This document shows, in pieces, positions 36,448 to 45,082 of a stretch of 64,000 nucleotides of DNA. The translations under genes and the position numbers were made by a program. Origin of the DNA: Craurococcus roseus (GTDB lineage: Bacteria; Pseudomonadota; Alphaproteobacteria; Acetobacterales; Acetobacteraceae); the NCBI RefSeq assembly GCF_039523795.1, contig NZ_BAAAFZ010000053.1, positions 1 to 64,000 on the forward strand, read 5' to 3'. The notes under the pieces were generated by a model. That model searched no databases. It was not told where the DNA came from and saw nothing but the letters and a program-made list of their open reading frames with translations. The number at the start of each line of letters is the position of its first letter. Within the stretch, counting starts at the first letter, position 1.

Positions 36448-38756
36448 ATGACGGAGTGGATCGGCTTGCGGGCCGCCTTGCGGCGCGTGCTCCTGGCCGG
36501 GGCCGCGGTCGCCGCGGCGGCGGTGCCTGCGCTGGCACAGACGATGGACCTGACGCTCGAGCAGCGGCTGGTGAACATCAACGGCCAGGACCGGCCTGCG
36601 GTGACCGTGAACGGGCAGTTCCCCGGCCCGCTGCTGCGCCTGCGCGAGGGCGAGGAAGCGGTGATCCGCGTCACCAACCGGATGCGCGAGGCGAGCAGCA
36701 TCCACTGGCACGGGCTGATCCTGCCCTCGTCCATGGACGGCGCACCCGGCTTCAGCGCCGGCTTCGTGCGCGGCGTCGCGCCCGGCGAGACCTTCGAGTA
36801 CCGCTTCCCCGTGCGGCAGTCCGGCACCTACTGGTACCACGCCCACAACCTCGACCACGAGCAGCGCGGCCTGTACGCGCCGATCATCATCGACCCGCGC
36901 GGGCCCGACCCGGTCCGCTACGACCGCCAGCACGTGGTGCAGCTCTCCGAGTGGACGGACGAGCGCCCCGGGCGCGTGCTGCAGAATCTCAAGCGCGACC
37001 CCGGCTACTACAACTTCAACCGCCGCACCGTGGTGGACCTGCTCCGCGACCTGAACCGCGCGCCGGACGCCGAGGCCCGCCGCGCGGTCGTGCGCGACCG
37101 CATCGATTGGGGCCAGATGCGGATGGACCCCACCGACATCGCCGACGTCACCGGCCACACCTACCGCTACCTGGTCAACGGCTTCCGCCCCGAGACGCCG
37201 CCGACGCTGCAGTTCCGCCCCGGCGAGCGGGTGCGGCTGCGCTTCGTCAACTCCGGCGCCATGACCTTCTTCGACGTGCGCATCCCGGGCCTGAAGATGA
37301 CGGTGGTGCAGGCGGACGGGAACGACGTCCAGCCCGTGGCGGTGGACGAGCTGCGCATCGCGGTGGCCGAGACCTACGACGTGGTCGTCGAGCCGCGCGA
37401 GGAGCGGACCTACCAGATCCTGGCGGAGACGATGGACCGCACGGGGTGGGCGCGGGCGCAGCTCGCCCCGCGCCCGGACGCGCCGGTCGAGCCGCTGCCG
37501 CCGCACCGGCCGCGGCCGATCCTGTCCATGGCGGACATGTTCATGAGCCCGGGCCCGACCGGCCTCGACCGCGGCACGCCGTTGCCCGAGCGGGACCAGC
37601 CCGGCCACGTGGCGCCGATGGGCGGCATGGACCACGGCGCGATGGGGCACGGCGGCGCGGGGGGGCACGCCGGCCACGGGACGCCGACGACCCAGGCCCA
37701 GGCACGAGCGCAAGCCACGGGCGCGCAGCCCCCGGCGATGGACCACGCCGCCATGGGCCACGGTGCCGCAGCGCGGCAGGACCCGCACGCCGGGCACGCG
37801 ATGCCGGCGGCGCCGGGCGGCGGGGCGATGGACCACGCGGCGATGGGCCACAGCGCCGCGGAGCACGCCGCGATGGGGCATGGCCAGCCGTCGGCCGAGC
37901 AGCCGGCCCAGCCGGCCCGACCGCGCCGGGGGCAGCAGCGCCAGCAGGCNNNNNNNNNNNNNNNNNNNNNNNNNNNNNNNNNNNNNNNNNNNNNNNNNNN
38001 NNNNNNNNNNNNNNNNNNNNNGACCGGCGGGGCGCCGCCGCGCCGCCGGCCCAGGCCATGGACCACGCCGCAATGGGGCACCGCGCCGCCGGCCACGCCG
38101 CCGTGGGCCACGGTCCGCAGCCGGCGACGCAAGGCGGCGCGCACGGGCCCGGCACGCCGGCCACCACCACCGCGGGCGGGATGGAGGCGCACGCCGCCCT
38201 CGGCCACGGGACAAAGGTGGACACCGTCGCCCACGACACCGGCGCGCCGCCCGGCGCCAAGGTGCTGTCCTACCGCGACCTGCGCCCGCTGCGCGCCGAC
38301 CCGGAGTGGCGCCCCTACGACCGCATGATCGAGGTGCGCCTCACCGGCAACATGGAGCGCTACATCTGGTCGATGAACGGCAACGAGTTCTGGCGGGCGC
38401 AGCCGATCGTGGCGCGCTACGGCGAGCGGCTGCGCATCCGCTTCATCAACGAGACCATGATGAACCACCCCATGCACATGCACGGCATGTGGATGGTGCC
38501 CGACCTCGGCCACGGCGCCTTCAACCCGCGCAAGCACGTGGTGAACATCAAGCCGGCCACGGTGCAGGAGGTGGACGTCATCGTGGACGCGGAGGGCGAC
38601 TGGGCCTTCCACTGCCACCTGCTCTACCACATGGAATCCGGCATGATGCGGCTCTTCCGGGTAGAGGGCGGCCCGTCGACGGCCGGGACGGCGCCGACGC
38701 GGCGCCAAGCCGCCACCGCCACCGCGACCGCCGCGCCCGTCGCGCACAATCACTGA
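36448..38756 (+). CDS. copA: CopA/PcoA-type multicopper oxidase (interrupted by an assembly gap)
   Basis: A signal peptide (ends ALAQ) is followed by three cupredoxin domains. Copper ligands are visible at HWHG (residue ~89), WYHAHN (~131), and the C-terminal HPMHMHG and HCHLLYHMESGMM. The central linker has repeated MDHAAMGHG units, and in the middle of it 72 N replace sequence (37950-38021). The reading frame before and after the N run differs, so the true gap length is not 72 modulo 3; the gene is probably intact. It oxidises Cu(I) in the periplasm. The copB start is 17 bases downstream. Confidence 0.88.
37950..38021. other. Assembly gap (72 N)
   Basis: Unknown bases inside the His/Met-rich repeat linker of the multicopper oxidase. 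The repetitive DNA is the likely reason for failure to assemble. The N count is a placeholder, because the frame changes across it. Confidence 0.95.
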
Positions 38757-38773
38757 GCCGGGCGGATCGCGGG

Positions 38774-39616
38774 ATGACGACCGGACGATTCGGGATCGCG
38801 GCGTCGGCGTTCGCGCTCGCCGCCGCCGCGTTCTCCTCCGCGGCTTCGGCGCAGCACCCCGTCGGGCACGCCCCGGCTGCAGAGGCCACGGTCGGCGGCC
38901 CCGCGGCCCCGGGCGTGCGCGCGCCCACGACGGAGGCGGTCGGGCAGCACGCCGGCCACTCGCCGATCTACTTCGGCGCGGTGCTGTTCGACCAGAACGA
39001 GCTGCGCAGCACCGGCCGCGGACACCCGATCTACGCCTTGGAAGGCTCCGCCTTCTACGGCACGGACTACCACCGCGTCTGGTTCAACACGCGCGTCGAG
39101 ACCAACCGCGACCGGGGCGGGCTGGAGCGGGCGGAACTCCAGGCGCTCTACTCCCGCCTGGTCGCCTACTACTGGGACGTCCAGGCGGGCGTGCGGCACG
39201 ACTTCCGCATCGACCCGCGCGAGGGCACGCCGGCGCGCACCTACGGCATGGTGGCGCTGCAAGGCCTGGCGCCGGGGTTCTTCGAGGTGCAGCTGCAGGC
39301 CTTCTTCGGCGAGGGCGGCGTCGCCCTCGCCCGCGCCGCGGCCTCCTACGACATCCTGATCACCAACCGCTTGGTGCTGCAGCCCGAGTTCGAGTTCAAT
39401 TTCTCGTCCGGCTGGGACCGCGACGCGCTGATCGCGCCCGGCCTGTACCGGACGGAGATCGGGCTGCGGCTGCGCTACGAGATCACCCGCGAGTTCGCGC
39501 CCTACATCGGCTACTCCTTCGAGAGCCTCACCGGCGGCGCCACCGGCCTCACCCGCCGTCTCGGCGAGAAGCCGTCGCAGTCCACCGTCGTCGCCGGCAT
39601 CCGGATCTTCTTCTGA
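38774..39616 (+). CDS. copB: CopB outer-membrane copper-resistance protein
   Basis: 280 residues. A signal peptide ends at ASAQHP, a short His-containing linker follows, and then a beta-barrel domain of the CopB family (YFGAVLFDQNELR, VETNRDRGGLERAELQALYS, WDVQAGVRHDF, ending VAGIRIFF with terminal Phe as is typical for outer-membrane barrels). It partners the multicopper oxidase in the copAB arrangement. A hairpin terminator begins two bases after the stop. The N-terminal Met/His repeat domain found in some CopB proteins is short here. Confidence 0.9.
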   Translation: MTTGRFGIAASAFALAAAAFSSAASAQHPVGHAPAAEATVGGPAAPGVRAPTTEAVGQHAGHSPIYFGAVLFDQNELRSTGRGHPIYALEGSAFYGTDYHRVWFNTRVETNRDRGGLERAELQALYSRLVAYYWDVQAGVRHDFRIDPREGTPARTYGMVALQGLAPGFFEVQLQAFFGEGGVALARAAASYDILITNRLVLQPEFEFNFSSGWDRDALIAPGLYRTEIGLRLRYEITREFAPYIGYSFESLTGGATGLTRRLGEKPSQSTVVAGIRIFF

Positions 39617-39617
39617 G

Positions 39618-39642
39618 GGGAGCGCCATGCCGCGGCGCTCCC
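39618..39642 (+). terminator. Hairpin after copB
   Basis: Perfect nine-base arms GGGAGCGCC/GGCGCTCCC with a seven-base loop, immediately after the copB stop. There is no T-run. Confidence 0.5.
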
Positions 39643-39763
39643 GGCGCGGTGTGGCCGCCTGGTCCCGCTGGAGCGGTGGGCCGCGCGCGACGCGCGCGAG
39701 CAGCGAACGCGCTTCGGCACCGTCGTGTCCGACGCGACGGACGGACGCATCCCCGCCGCGCGC

Positions 39764-39786
39764 GGGCGTGACAAAAGATTGCCGCG
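39764..39786 (+). promoter_or_regulatory. TGACAAAA-type shared box upstream of the 39988 gene
   Basis: GCGTGACAAAAGATTGCCGC matches the box at 3021. It is oriented toward the 39988 gene, ~200 bases away, in a 370-base intergenic stretch that otherwise shows nothing I recognise. Confidence 0.4.
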
Positions 39787-39987
39787 ACCGGGACGGCCCT
39801 AGCGAATCCAATGCCTTGGAGAACCGCGCGGCGCGGTGCCCCGCGCGCGGCCGATCGTGTCGTTGTTCCGACATTGCGGCGTCCCCAAAGCTATCTCCAC
39901 CACACCGCACGCTCCACGCCGTCGGCCGACGCTCTTGGCCGCCGGCGCGCACCGCGGAATGGCGACCGAGGACGAGGAGACACTCGC

Positions 39988-40359
39988 ATGCACCCGCGTA
40001 GAAAACTGGCCGTCATCGTGGCCATTGCCGGCCTGGTCGGCACCGGCGGCGCGCTCGCGCAGCCGACATTGAGCACGCCGGGCGGCGGCACCGGCAACGC
40101 CGACATGGATCACAGCCGCATGGGCGGCGGCGCCCAAGGCCAACGCTCCACCGGTCCGGCGCCGACCTTGAACAACCCCAGCGGCGGCACCGGCAACGCC
40201 GACATGGACCACAGCCGCATGGGCGGCGGCCAAGGCGCAGGCAGCCCGGCGGGCGGGCGCATCACCGGCAACTCCGGCGAGGGCGGCCCGGAGGTCCAGC
40301 ACGGCCACGCGCCGGTCCCGGAAACGCGTCCGGAAACGCGCCCGGGGCAGCGACGGTAG
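39988..40359 (+). CDS. Exported protein with GGTGNADMDHSRMGGG repeats
   Basis: 123 residues from ATG 39988 (GAGGAG upstream). A signal peptide ends at ALAQP. Two copies of PTL...GGTGNADMDHSRMGGG follow, then a Gly/Pro/His tail (VQHGHAPVPETRPETRPG). The repeat is the same as in the lipoprotein at 24922-25281, though that one has a lipobox and this one does not. There is no recognised domain, but the unit clearly defines a small family within the island, probably binding metal through Met, Asp and His. It precedes two small lipoprotein genes and copCD on the same strand. Confidence 0.75.
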   Translation: MHPRRKLAVIVAIAGLVGTGGALAQPTLSTPGGGTGNADMDHSRMGGGAQGQRSTGPAPTLNNPSGGTGNADMDHSRMGGGQGAGSPAGGRITGNSGEGGPEVQHGHAPVPETRPETRPGQRR

Positions 40360-40362
40360 GCG

Positions 40363-40641
40363 ATGCCGGCGGTAGTCGTCGGACGTGGTGCGTCGTGCCG
40401 GGGTTCGGCGACCGGCGGGGGCGGCGCGCCCACGCGCGCCGCTGTCGTCCTCTGTTCGGCGGTGTTCGTCCTGGCGGCCTGCGCGCGGGCGCCGGGCGGG
40501 CTCGAGCGGGCGACCGCGCCCGCGCACGCGACCGGCGACGTCCCGATCGCCGGTCCCGTCGTCGTCGGCGGCGCCGAAGCCCACGGGGGCCATGCCGGCC
40601 ATGCGCAGGGGCGCGCCGCCGTGCGACCGCGAACCCGTTGA
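40363..40641 (+). CDS. Small putative lipoprotein
   Basis: 92 residues. A long N-terminus (possibly a later start) precedes a hydrophobic segment with lipobox VLAAC. The mature part is low-complexity with EAHGGHAGHAQG. No family is recognised. It starts four bases after the 39988 gene and is probably co-transcribed. The His-rich tail fits metal binding. It could be a spurious frame, but codon use is like that of its neighbours. Confidence 0.5.
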   Translation: MPAVVVGRGASCRGSATGGGGAPTRAAVVLCSAVFVLAACARAPGGLERATAPAHATGDVPIAGPVVVGGAEAHGGHAGHAQGRAAVRPRTR

Positions 40642-40648
40642 GCCGCGG

Positions 40649-41140
40649 GTGTCGTCCCGGACCGCGTCCCCGCTGCCCGTTCTGGTTCTGGCGGCGATGG
40701 CCCTCGCCGGTTGCGTCGGGGGCGGCGGCTTCGATCCGCGCGCCGGACCACCGGATGCCGTGCTCGAAGCGCCCGGCGACGCGCCGCGTCTCGCGGCCTG
40801 CCTGCTGGCCGCCTACGCGGGCGATCCCTTCCGCTTCCGGGTCGCGGAAGACGACGCGGGCGTCCGCATCACCGCGTTCGGCGCGCCGTCCGGCCGCGAC
40901 CCCCGCCGGTCGAGGCCGAGGTTCTCGATCGAGGTCGGCCAGGCACGACAAGACCTGGTCCGCGTGACGCTGCGCAACGCCTGGACGCTGCTGGGCCCAG
41001 GGGCGGAGGTCGAGCGGCTGCGGACGCGCGTCGCCGGGTGCGGGCCGCGCGGAGCCGCGGCGAACATGTCGAAGTGTTGCCAGCGCCGCTCCGGAGCGCC
41101 CGGCCGCTTGCCGCGGGTCGAGCGCGTGGCCCATTCCTGA
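40649..41140 (+). CDS. Putative lipoprotein of unknown function
   Basis: 163 residues from GTG 40649. Lipobox LAGC is followed by a folded-looking region (GDAPRLAACLLAAYAGDPFR, FSIEVGQARQDLVRVTLRNA) with two further cysteines, then a basic C-terminus. No known domain is recognised. It is eight bases downstream of the small lipoprotein and 23 upstream of copC, so it is probably a member of the copC/copD transcription unit. Confidence 0.55.
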   Translation: MSSRTASPLPVLVLAAMALAGCVGGGGFDPRAGPPDAVLEAPGDAPRLAACLLAAYAGDPFRFRVAEDDAGVRITAFGAPSGRDPRRSRPRFSIEVGQARQDLVRVTLRNAWTLLGPGAEVERLRTRVAGCGPRGAAANMSKCCQRRSGAPGRLPRVERVAHS

Positions 41141-41163
41141 TTCGATTCGCAACTGAGGTGACC

Positions 41164-41553
41164 ATGTCCGATCTTTCCCGCCGCGGGTTCGGCCTCGCCG
41201 GCGCCGTCCTCGCCCTCGGCATCGCCGCGGCGGCCCCGGCGGCGGCGCACTCCGGCCTGCACGCCTCCGAACCCGCAGACGGCGCCGTGCTCCGCGCCCC
41301 GCCGCCGGCCGTCGCGCTCGCCTTCATGGAGCCGGTGCGGGTGACGAGCCTGCGGCTGCTGGACGAGGCGGGGCGCGAGCGGCCGCTGCGCCGAGAGGGC
41401 GAGCGCACCGCCGCGACCCGCGAAGTCCGCGCCGCGGTGCAGGGCGCGCTGCCGCCGGGCGCCTACAGGGTCGAGTGGCGCGGCGCCTCGGCCGACGGCC
41501 ACGTGGGCGGTGGCGCCGTGGGCTTCCGGATCGTCGAACCGGCGCCGCGGTGA
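41164..41553 (+). CDS. copC: CopC periplasmic copper-binding protein
   Basis: 129 residues. A Tat-like signal (SRRGFGLAGA) ends at AAAHSGL; the mature N-terminal His is the first Cu(II) ligand of CopC (AHSGLHASEPADGAVL). The beta-sandwich continues to GASADGHVGGGAVGFRIV, which supplies the Asp/His ligands. The Met-rich Cu(I) site of classical CopC is missing, so this is a Cu(II)-only type. It shuttles copper to CopD. The stop overlaps copD (GTGA). Confidence 0.9.
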   Translation: MSDLSRRGFGLAGAVLALGIAAAAPAAAHSGLHASEPADGAVLRAPPPAVALAFMEPVRVTSLRLLDEAGRERPLRREGERTAATREVRAAVQGALPPGAYRVEWRGASADGHVGGGAVGFRIVEPAPR

Positions 41554-42452
41554 TCCTCGCCGCCTTGCAGACGGGCGAGGCGGGGTACGCCGGCGCCGCG
41601 GTGGCGCTGCGCGCCGCCTACTACGCCGGCAGCCTGGGCGGGGCGGGCCTCGCCTTCTTCGCGCTGCTGTTCGGCGCCCGGCAGGAGGCGGTGGACGCGG
41701 CGCGGGTCCGGCGCTGGGCGGCGGGCGCCGCGCTGCTCGGCATCGGCGCCGGCGTCGGTGCGCTGGCGGCGCAGGTAGGGGTGCTGACGGGCGGCGAGAC
41801 GCTCCTGGACGCCGACATCTGGGGCGTGGCGGTCGCGTCCCGGGCGGGCATTTCCTACGCCCTCGGCGGGGCCGGGCTGCTCCTGGTGGCCCTGCTCGCT
41901 TTCGGGCGGCGCTGGGCGGTCCCGGCCGCGCTGGGCGGCCTGCTGGCCTGCGCCAGCTACGCGGCCGTCGGCCACACCACCATGCTCGCGCCGCGGCCGG
42001 CGCTCGCGGCCCTGCTGACGGTCCACCTCGCGGTCGTCGCCTTCTGGATCGGCGGCCTGCCGCCGCTCGCCTGGGCTTCGCGCCGGGAGGGGCCCGCCGC
42101 GGCGCGGCTGGTGGAGGGTTGGGCCCGCGTCGCCGCCCTGGCCGTGCCGGTGCTGGTCGCGGCCGGGCTGCTCCTCGCTTGGCGCATCCTGGGCGGCGCG
42201 CGGCAGCTCTTCGCCTCCTGGTACGGCTGGGCGTTGCTGGCGAAGGTGATGCTCGTCGGCGCCCTGCTCGGCTTCGCCGCCTGGCACCGCTACCGCCTGA
42301 CGCCGGCGCTGGCCGCCGGGGCGCCTGGGGCGGGGAGTCGGCTTTCCCGCTCCGTCACGGCCGAGGCGGTCGTGGCCTTGCTGGTGCTCTACGCGGTCGC
42401 CGAGATGGTCTCGACCTCGCCCGAGGATCTCGCCCACCGTCGTACGGGCTGA
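41550..42452 (+). CDS. copD: CopD copper-resistance membrane protein
   Basis: 300 residues from GTG 41550. Eight membrane helices; the family pattern is seen at ADIWGVAVASRAGISY, VGHTTML, TVHLAVVAFWIGGLPPLAW and SWYGWALLAKVMLV, with His residues in helices that can bind copper during import or transfer. It works with CopC. It ends the copper island; beyond it the sequence becomes AT-richer and then enters the conjugation region. Confidence 0.88.
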   Translation: MILAALQTGEAGYAGAAVALRAAYYAGSLGGAGLAFFALLFGARQEAVDAARVRRWAAGAALLGIGAGVGALAAQVGVLTGGETLLDADIWGVAVASRAGISYALGGAGLLLVALLAFGRRWAVPAALGGLLACASYAAVGHTTMLAPRPALAALLTVHLAVVAFWIGGLPPLAWASRREGPAAARLVEGWARVAALAVPVLVAAGLLLAWRILGGARQLFASWYGWALLAKVMLVGALLGFAAWHRYRLTPALAAGAPGAGSRLSRSVTAEAVVALLVLYAVAEMVSTSPEDLAHRRTG

Positions 42453-42591
42453 TCCGGACTTCACGTCTCCAAAGCCCTGATTTCTGCCAGATGTCGCCCT
42501 CGCCCGTAGCGGGCGCGCCGCGCCCGTCCTGACCATGCCGGAGGGTGCGTGCGCCCCGCTTAGAGCGGCGTAGGACAAGGACAGAGCAGCG

Positions 42592-42632
<41 letters not shown>

Positions 42633-42725
42633 CAAGAAGCGCGGGTATCCGCTCATAGGCCACCCACCATTTCGCGGGACTTACAAGGCCTCAGTCCGCC
42701 ATTAGGCAGAAAAATTCGAACGATC

Positions 42726-42744
42726 GCGCTGAGGAATTCAGCGC
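42726..42744. promoter_or_regulatory. Dyad GCGCTGA-GGAAT-TCAGCGC
   Basis: Perfect seven-base arms in the AT-richer boundary stretch, 275 bases after copD. It could be a terminator stem or an operator. Confidence 0.35.
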
Positions 42745-42918
42745 AGGGCGTCGTCGCGGTTCTGTGATGTTAAACCACGACGAAATGCCGAATTTGCGCG
42801 TTTTCGTCCTTTCGTCAGAAGTTAGCCTTTTCTAGCATCCCACCCGCCCCCCGAACCCCGGAGGGTCCGCCGGCAACCGCAAGTTGTCAGGGACCGCAAC
42901 GATGACCGGGACTTTTAC

Positions 42919-43311
42919 ATGCCTGGGACCACAGTCTCGTTTGTGTCCGGCCTTTGTGCGTTTCCAGACGAGGCGCCTTCCGGCTACGTTCTGGCTGAGT
43001 CGGCTTGGGGCGAGGCGGTGCGGGCGCGGGAAGGCATCAGCGAGAGCGACCTCGGCAAGGCCGTCGCCGCCGGCGTCCAGGTGCGGCGCGTCGTGGTCGT
43101 CGAGGTGGCCGCCACTGCTGAACTCGCCCCGTTCCTGCTCCTCTCGGACAGGCCGGGCTGGCACCACATCGCGCTCCGCCGGTACGAAGGCCCAAAATCC
43201 TGGGGCGACTACCGCATCCTCCGGCGCGTCCTCGCGGGCTTCGGCTACCGCGGCATGCTGCGCGTCGTCCCGCAGGGCCACCCCTTCTTGTCGCGCATCG
43301 GCATCGAGTAG
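42919..43311 (+). CDS. Hypothetical protein at the head of the trb region
   Basis: 130 residues, starting ATG 42919. It is mixed alpha/beta in appearance with no signal peptide and no recognised motif (SESDLGKAVAAGVQVRRVVV, YRILRRVLAGFGYRG). It lies between the AT-rich boundary and trbB, followed by a hairpin. Codon use is normal for the window. It could regulate the transfer operon or be unrelated. Confidence 0.5.
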   Translation: MPGTTVSFVSGLCAFPDEAPSGYVLAESAWGEAVRAREGISESDLGKAVAAGVQVRRVVVVEVAATAELAPFLLLSDRPGWHHIALRRYEGPKSWGDYRILRRVLAGFGYRGMLRVVPQGHPFLSRIGIE

Positions 43312-43327
43312 TCGCCCCCGCCTGACC

Positions 43328-43359
43328 GGGGCCGCCCGATGATCCCGGGCGGCGGCCCC
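43328..43359 (+). terminator. Hairpin after the hypothetical gene
   Basis: GGGGCCGCCCG pairs with a CGGGCGG...CCCC arm (three-base bulge) 17 bases after the 42919 gene. There is no T-run, and it lies in front of trbB. Confidence 0.35.
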
Positions 43360-43409
43360 ATCGTGATGGTCGTCCATGGTGCCGTCGGGCCGGTGCTGGC
43401 GGTGACGCC

Positions 43410-44429
43410 GTGATGGTGGCCGCTCACTCCGCCTCGCCGCAGCCGCGCGACATCGCCGCCGCCCGCCGGGCCGCGATGCTGAAGCGCCTCTTGGGCGAAC
43501 TCATCGGGGGCCTGGTGGCGCGGGACGGCCTCACGGACGTGGAGGCCAACAGCGACGGATCCGTGTGGGCCGCCCTCCTCGGCAGGCCGAAGGAGCGCGT
43601 CGGCTCCATCGCCCCGCAGGACGCGGAGAAGCTCATCTACGCGGTGGCCAAGGCCGCGAAGGAGGAGGTGGGCCGCCACAAGCCCGCCCTCGCCGCGGAG
43701 CTGGAGAGCGAGGCCGGCGACGGCACGGTGGTGCTGCGCTTCCAGGGCTTCCTCCCGCCCGTCTCCCGCGGGCCGTGCTTCATCGTCCGCAAGCCGCCCT
43801 CCGCCGTCTACGCGCTCGAAGACTACGTGGCGCAGGGGGTGATGCGGCCGGCGCAGCGCGAGCGGCTCGAGCTCGCGGTGGAGCGGCGCGAAAACGTCCT
43901 CATCTGCGGCGGCACCGGCGGCGGCAAGACCACCTTGATGAACGCCCTGCTGCGAAGCGTGGCGGCGCTCACCCCCGGGGACCGCGTGCTGTGCAGCGAG
44001 CGCACCCGCGAACTCCAGTGCCCGGTGCCGAACGCGGAGTACCTCCGCACCGGCGAGGGCTACACCACGCAGCAAAGCCTGCAGGACATCCTCCGCGCGA
44101 ACCCCGACCGGATCATGGTCGGAGAGGTGCGCGGCGCGGAGGCGATGGACATGCTCATGGCCTGGAACACGGGCCACGACGGCGGCTTCTGCACGATCCA
44201 CGCCAAGACATCCGCCCCCACCCCGCGCGCGGCCCTCATCAGGCTTGAGCAAGCCGCGTCGCTGGCCACCTCCATGCCGCTCCACCGGATCATCGGCGAG
44301 ACGGTGGACCTCGTGGTGTGCATCCAGAAGAGCGCAGCCAATAAGGCGGGGCGGATGGTCTCCCACATCGCCGCCGTGAAGGGGTGGAGCGGCGCCGACT
44401 ACGACATCCAACTGGAGGCACCGCCTTGA
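43410..44429 (+). CDS. trbB: TrbB/VirB11-type conjugation ATPase
   Basis: 339 residues. A secretion-ATPase N-terminal domain is followed by a RecA-like core with Walker A GGTGGGKTT (about residues 167-175), Asp box and Walker B region (ILRANPDRIMVGEVRG), and His box (GHDGGFCTIHAKT). It forms a hexameric ring at the inner membrane that powers pilus assembly. It is the first gene of a continuous trb operon. A GTG (43410) and ATG (43413) are adjacent possible starts. The stop overlaps the trbC start. Confidence 0.93.
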   Translation: MMVAAHSASPQPRDIAAARRAAMLKRLLGELIGGLVARDGLTDVEANSDGSVWAALLGRPKERVGSIAPQDAEKLIYAVAKAAKEEVGRHKPALAAELESEAGDGTVVLRFQGFLPPVSRGPCFIVRKPPSAVYALEDYVAQGVMRPAQRERLELAVERRENVLICGGTGGGKTTLMNALLRSVAALTPGDRVLCSERTRELQCPVPNAEYLRTGEGYTTQQSLQDILRANPDRIMVGEVRGAEAMDMLMAWNTGHDGGFCTIHAKTSAPTPRAALIRLEQAASLATSMPLHRIIGETVDLVVCIQKSAANKAGRMVSHIAAVKGWSGADYDIQLEAPP

Positions 44430-44755
44430 CCGAGAGAACCTTTCGCCGCGCTGCGGCCGCGGCGGCGGCCGTGGCGGCGCTCGCGCTGCTGCTGGCGCCG
44501 GACGCGGCGCACGCCACCACCAGCGCCGGCCTCCCCTGGAGCTCCGGCATGAACACCCTCAGCACGGAGGCGCGCGGCGGCCTCGCCTTCATCTTCGTGG
44601 TGATGGGCTGCGTCGGCGGGCTGACCGAGTACCTCAACAACGGCCAGCTCTCCATGCTGCTGATGATCCTCGGGCGCGCCGGCATGGTGATCGGCGCGCT
44701 GGGGGGCATCGTCACCTTCGCCAGCCTCTTCGGCATGACGGCGGCGATCGTCTGA
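44426..44755 (+). CDS. trbC: TrbC-type pilin (VirB2-like)
   Basis: 109 residues from TTG 44426, supported by GGAGG upstream and overlap with trbB. A long leader and signal peptide (LLLAPDAAHA) is followed by two hydrophobic helices (FIFVVMGCVGGL, ILGRAGMVIGALGGIV), as in TrbC/VirB2 pilins. It is processed, and in the IncP system cyclised by TraF, which is also present (55154). It forms the pilus shaft. Confidence 0.85.
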   Translation: MTERTFRRAAAAAAAVAALALLLAPDAAHATTSAGLPWSSGMNTLSTEARGGLAFIFVVMGCVGGLTEYLNNGQLSMLLMILGRAGMVIGALGGIVTFASLFGMTAAIV

Positions 44756-44757
44756 CC

Positions 44758-45075
44758 GTGCGCGACGATGCGGCACAGGGGCGGATCGTCCGCTCCATCA
44801 ACCAAGCCCTCACCCGGCCGGAGACGGTGGCCGGGGCGGAGAAGAAGCCGCTCGGCTTCGTGGTGGCGGGCGGCGTAATGTTCGCGTTCTTCACCTGGCT
44901 CTACCACAGCCCGCCCTCGCTCTTCGCCAGCGCGTTCCTGCTCTTCGTGGGCGTCCCGCAACTGCGCCGCATCGCCAAAGCCGACCCGCAGATGTTCGCG
45001 GTGTTCGCCGCCAACTGGTTTCTCCGGGCCTACTACGCGGCCCGCGCCGCGGCCCAAGACGCAGCGAAGGCGTGA
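44758..45075 (+). CDS. trbD: TrbD conjugal transfer protein (VirB3-like)
   Basis: 105 residues from GTG 44758, two bases after the trbC stop. A basic N-terminus (RIVRSINQALTRPETVAG) and two adjacent membrane helices (GFVVAGGVMFAFFTWL, SLFASAFLLFVGVPQL) match TrbD/VirB3. The inner-membrane component works with TrbE. Confidence 0.85.
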   Translation: MRDDAAQGRIVRSINQALTRPETVAGAEKKPLGFVVAGGVMFAFFTWLYHSPPSLFASAFLLFVGVPQLRRIAKADPQMFAVFAANWFLRAYYAARAAAQDAAKA

Positions 45076-45082
45076 GGCGCCG

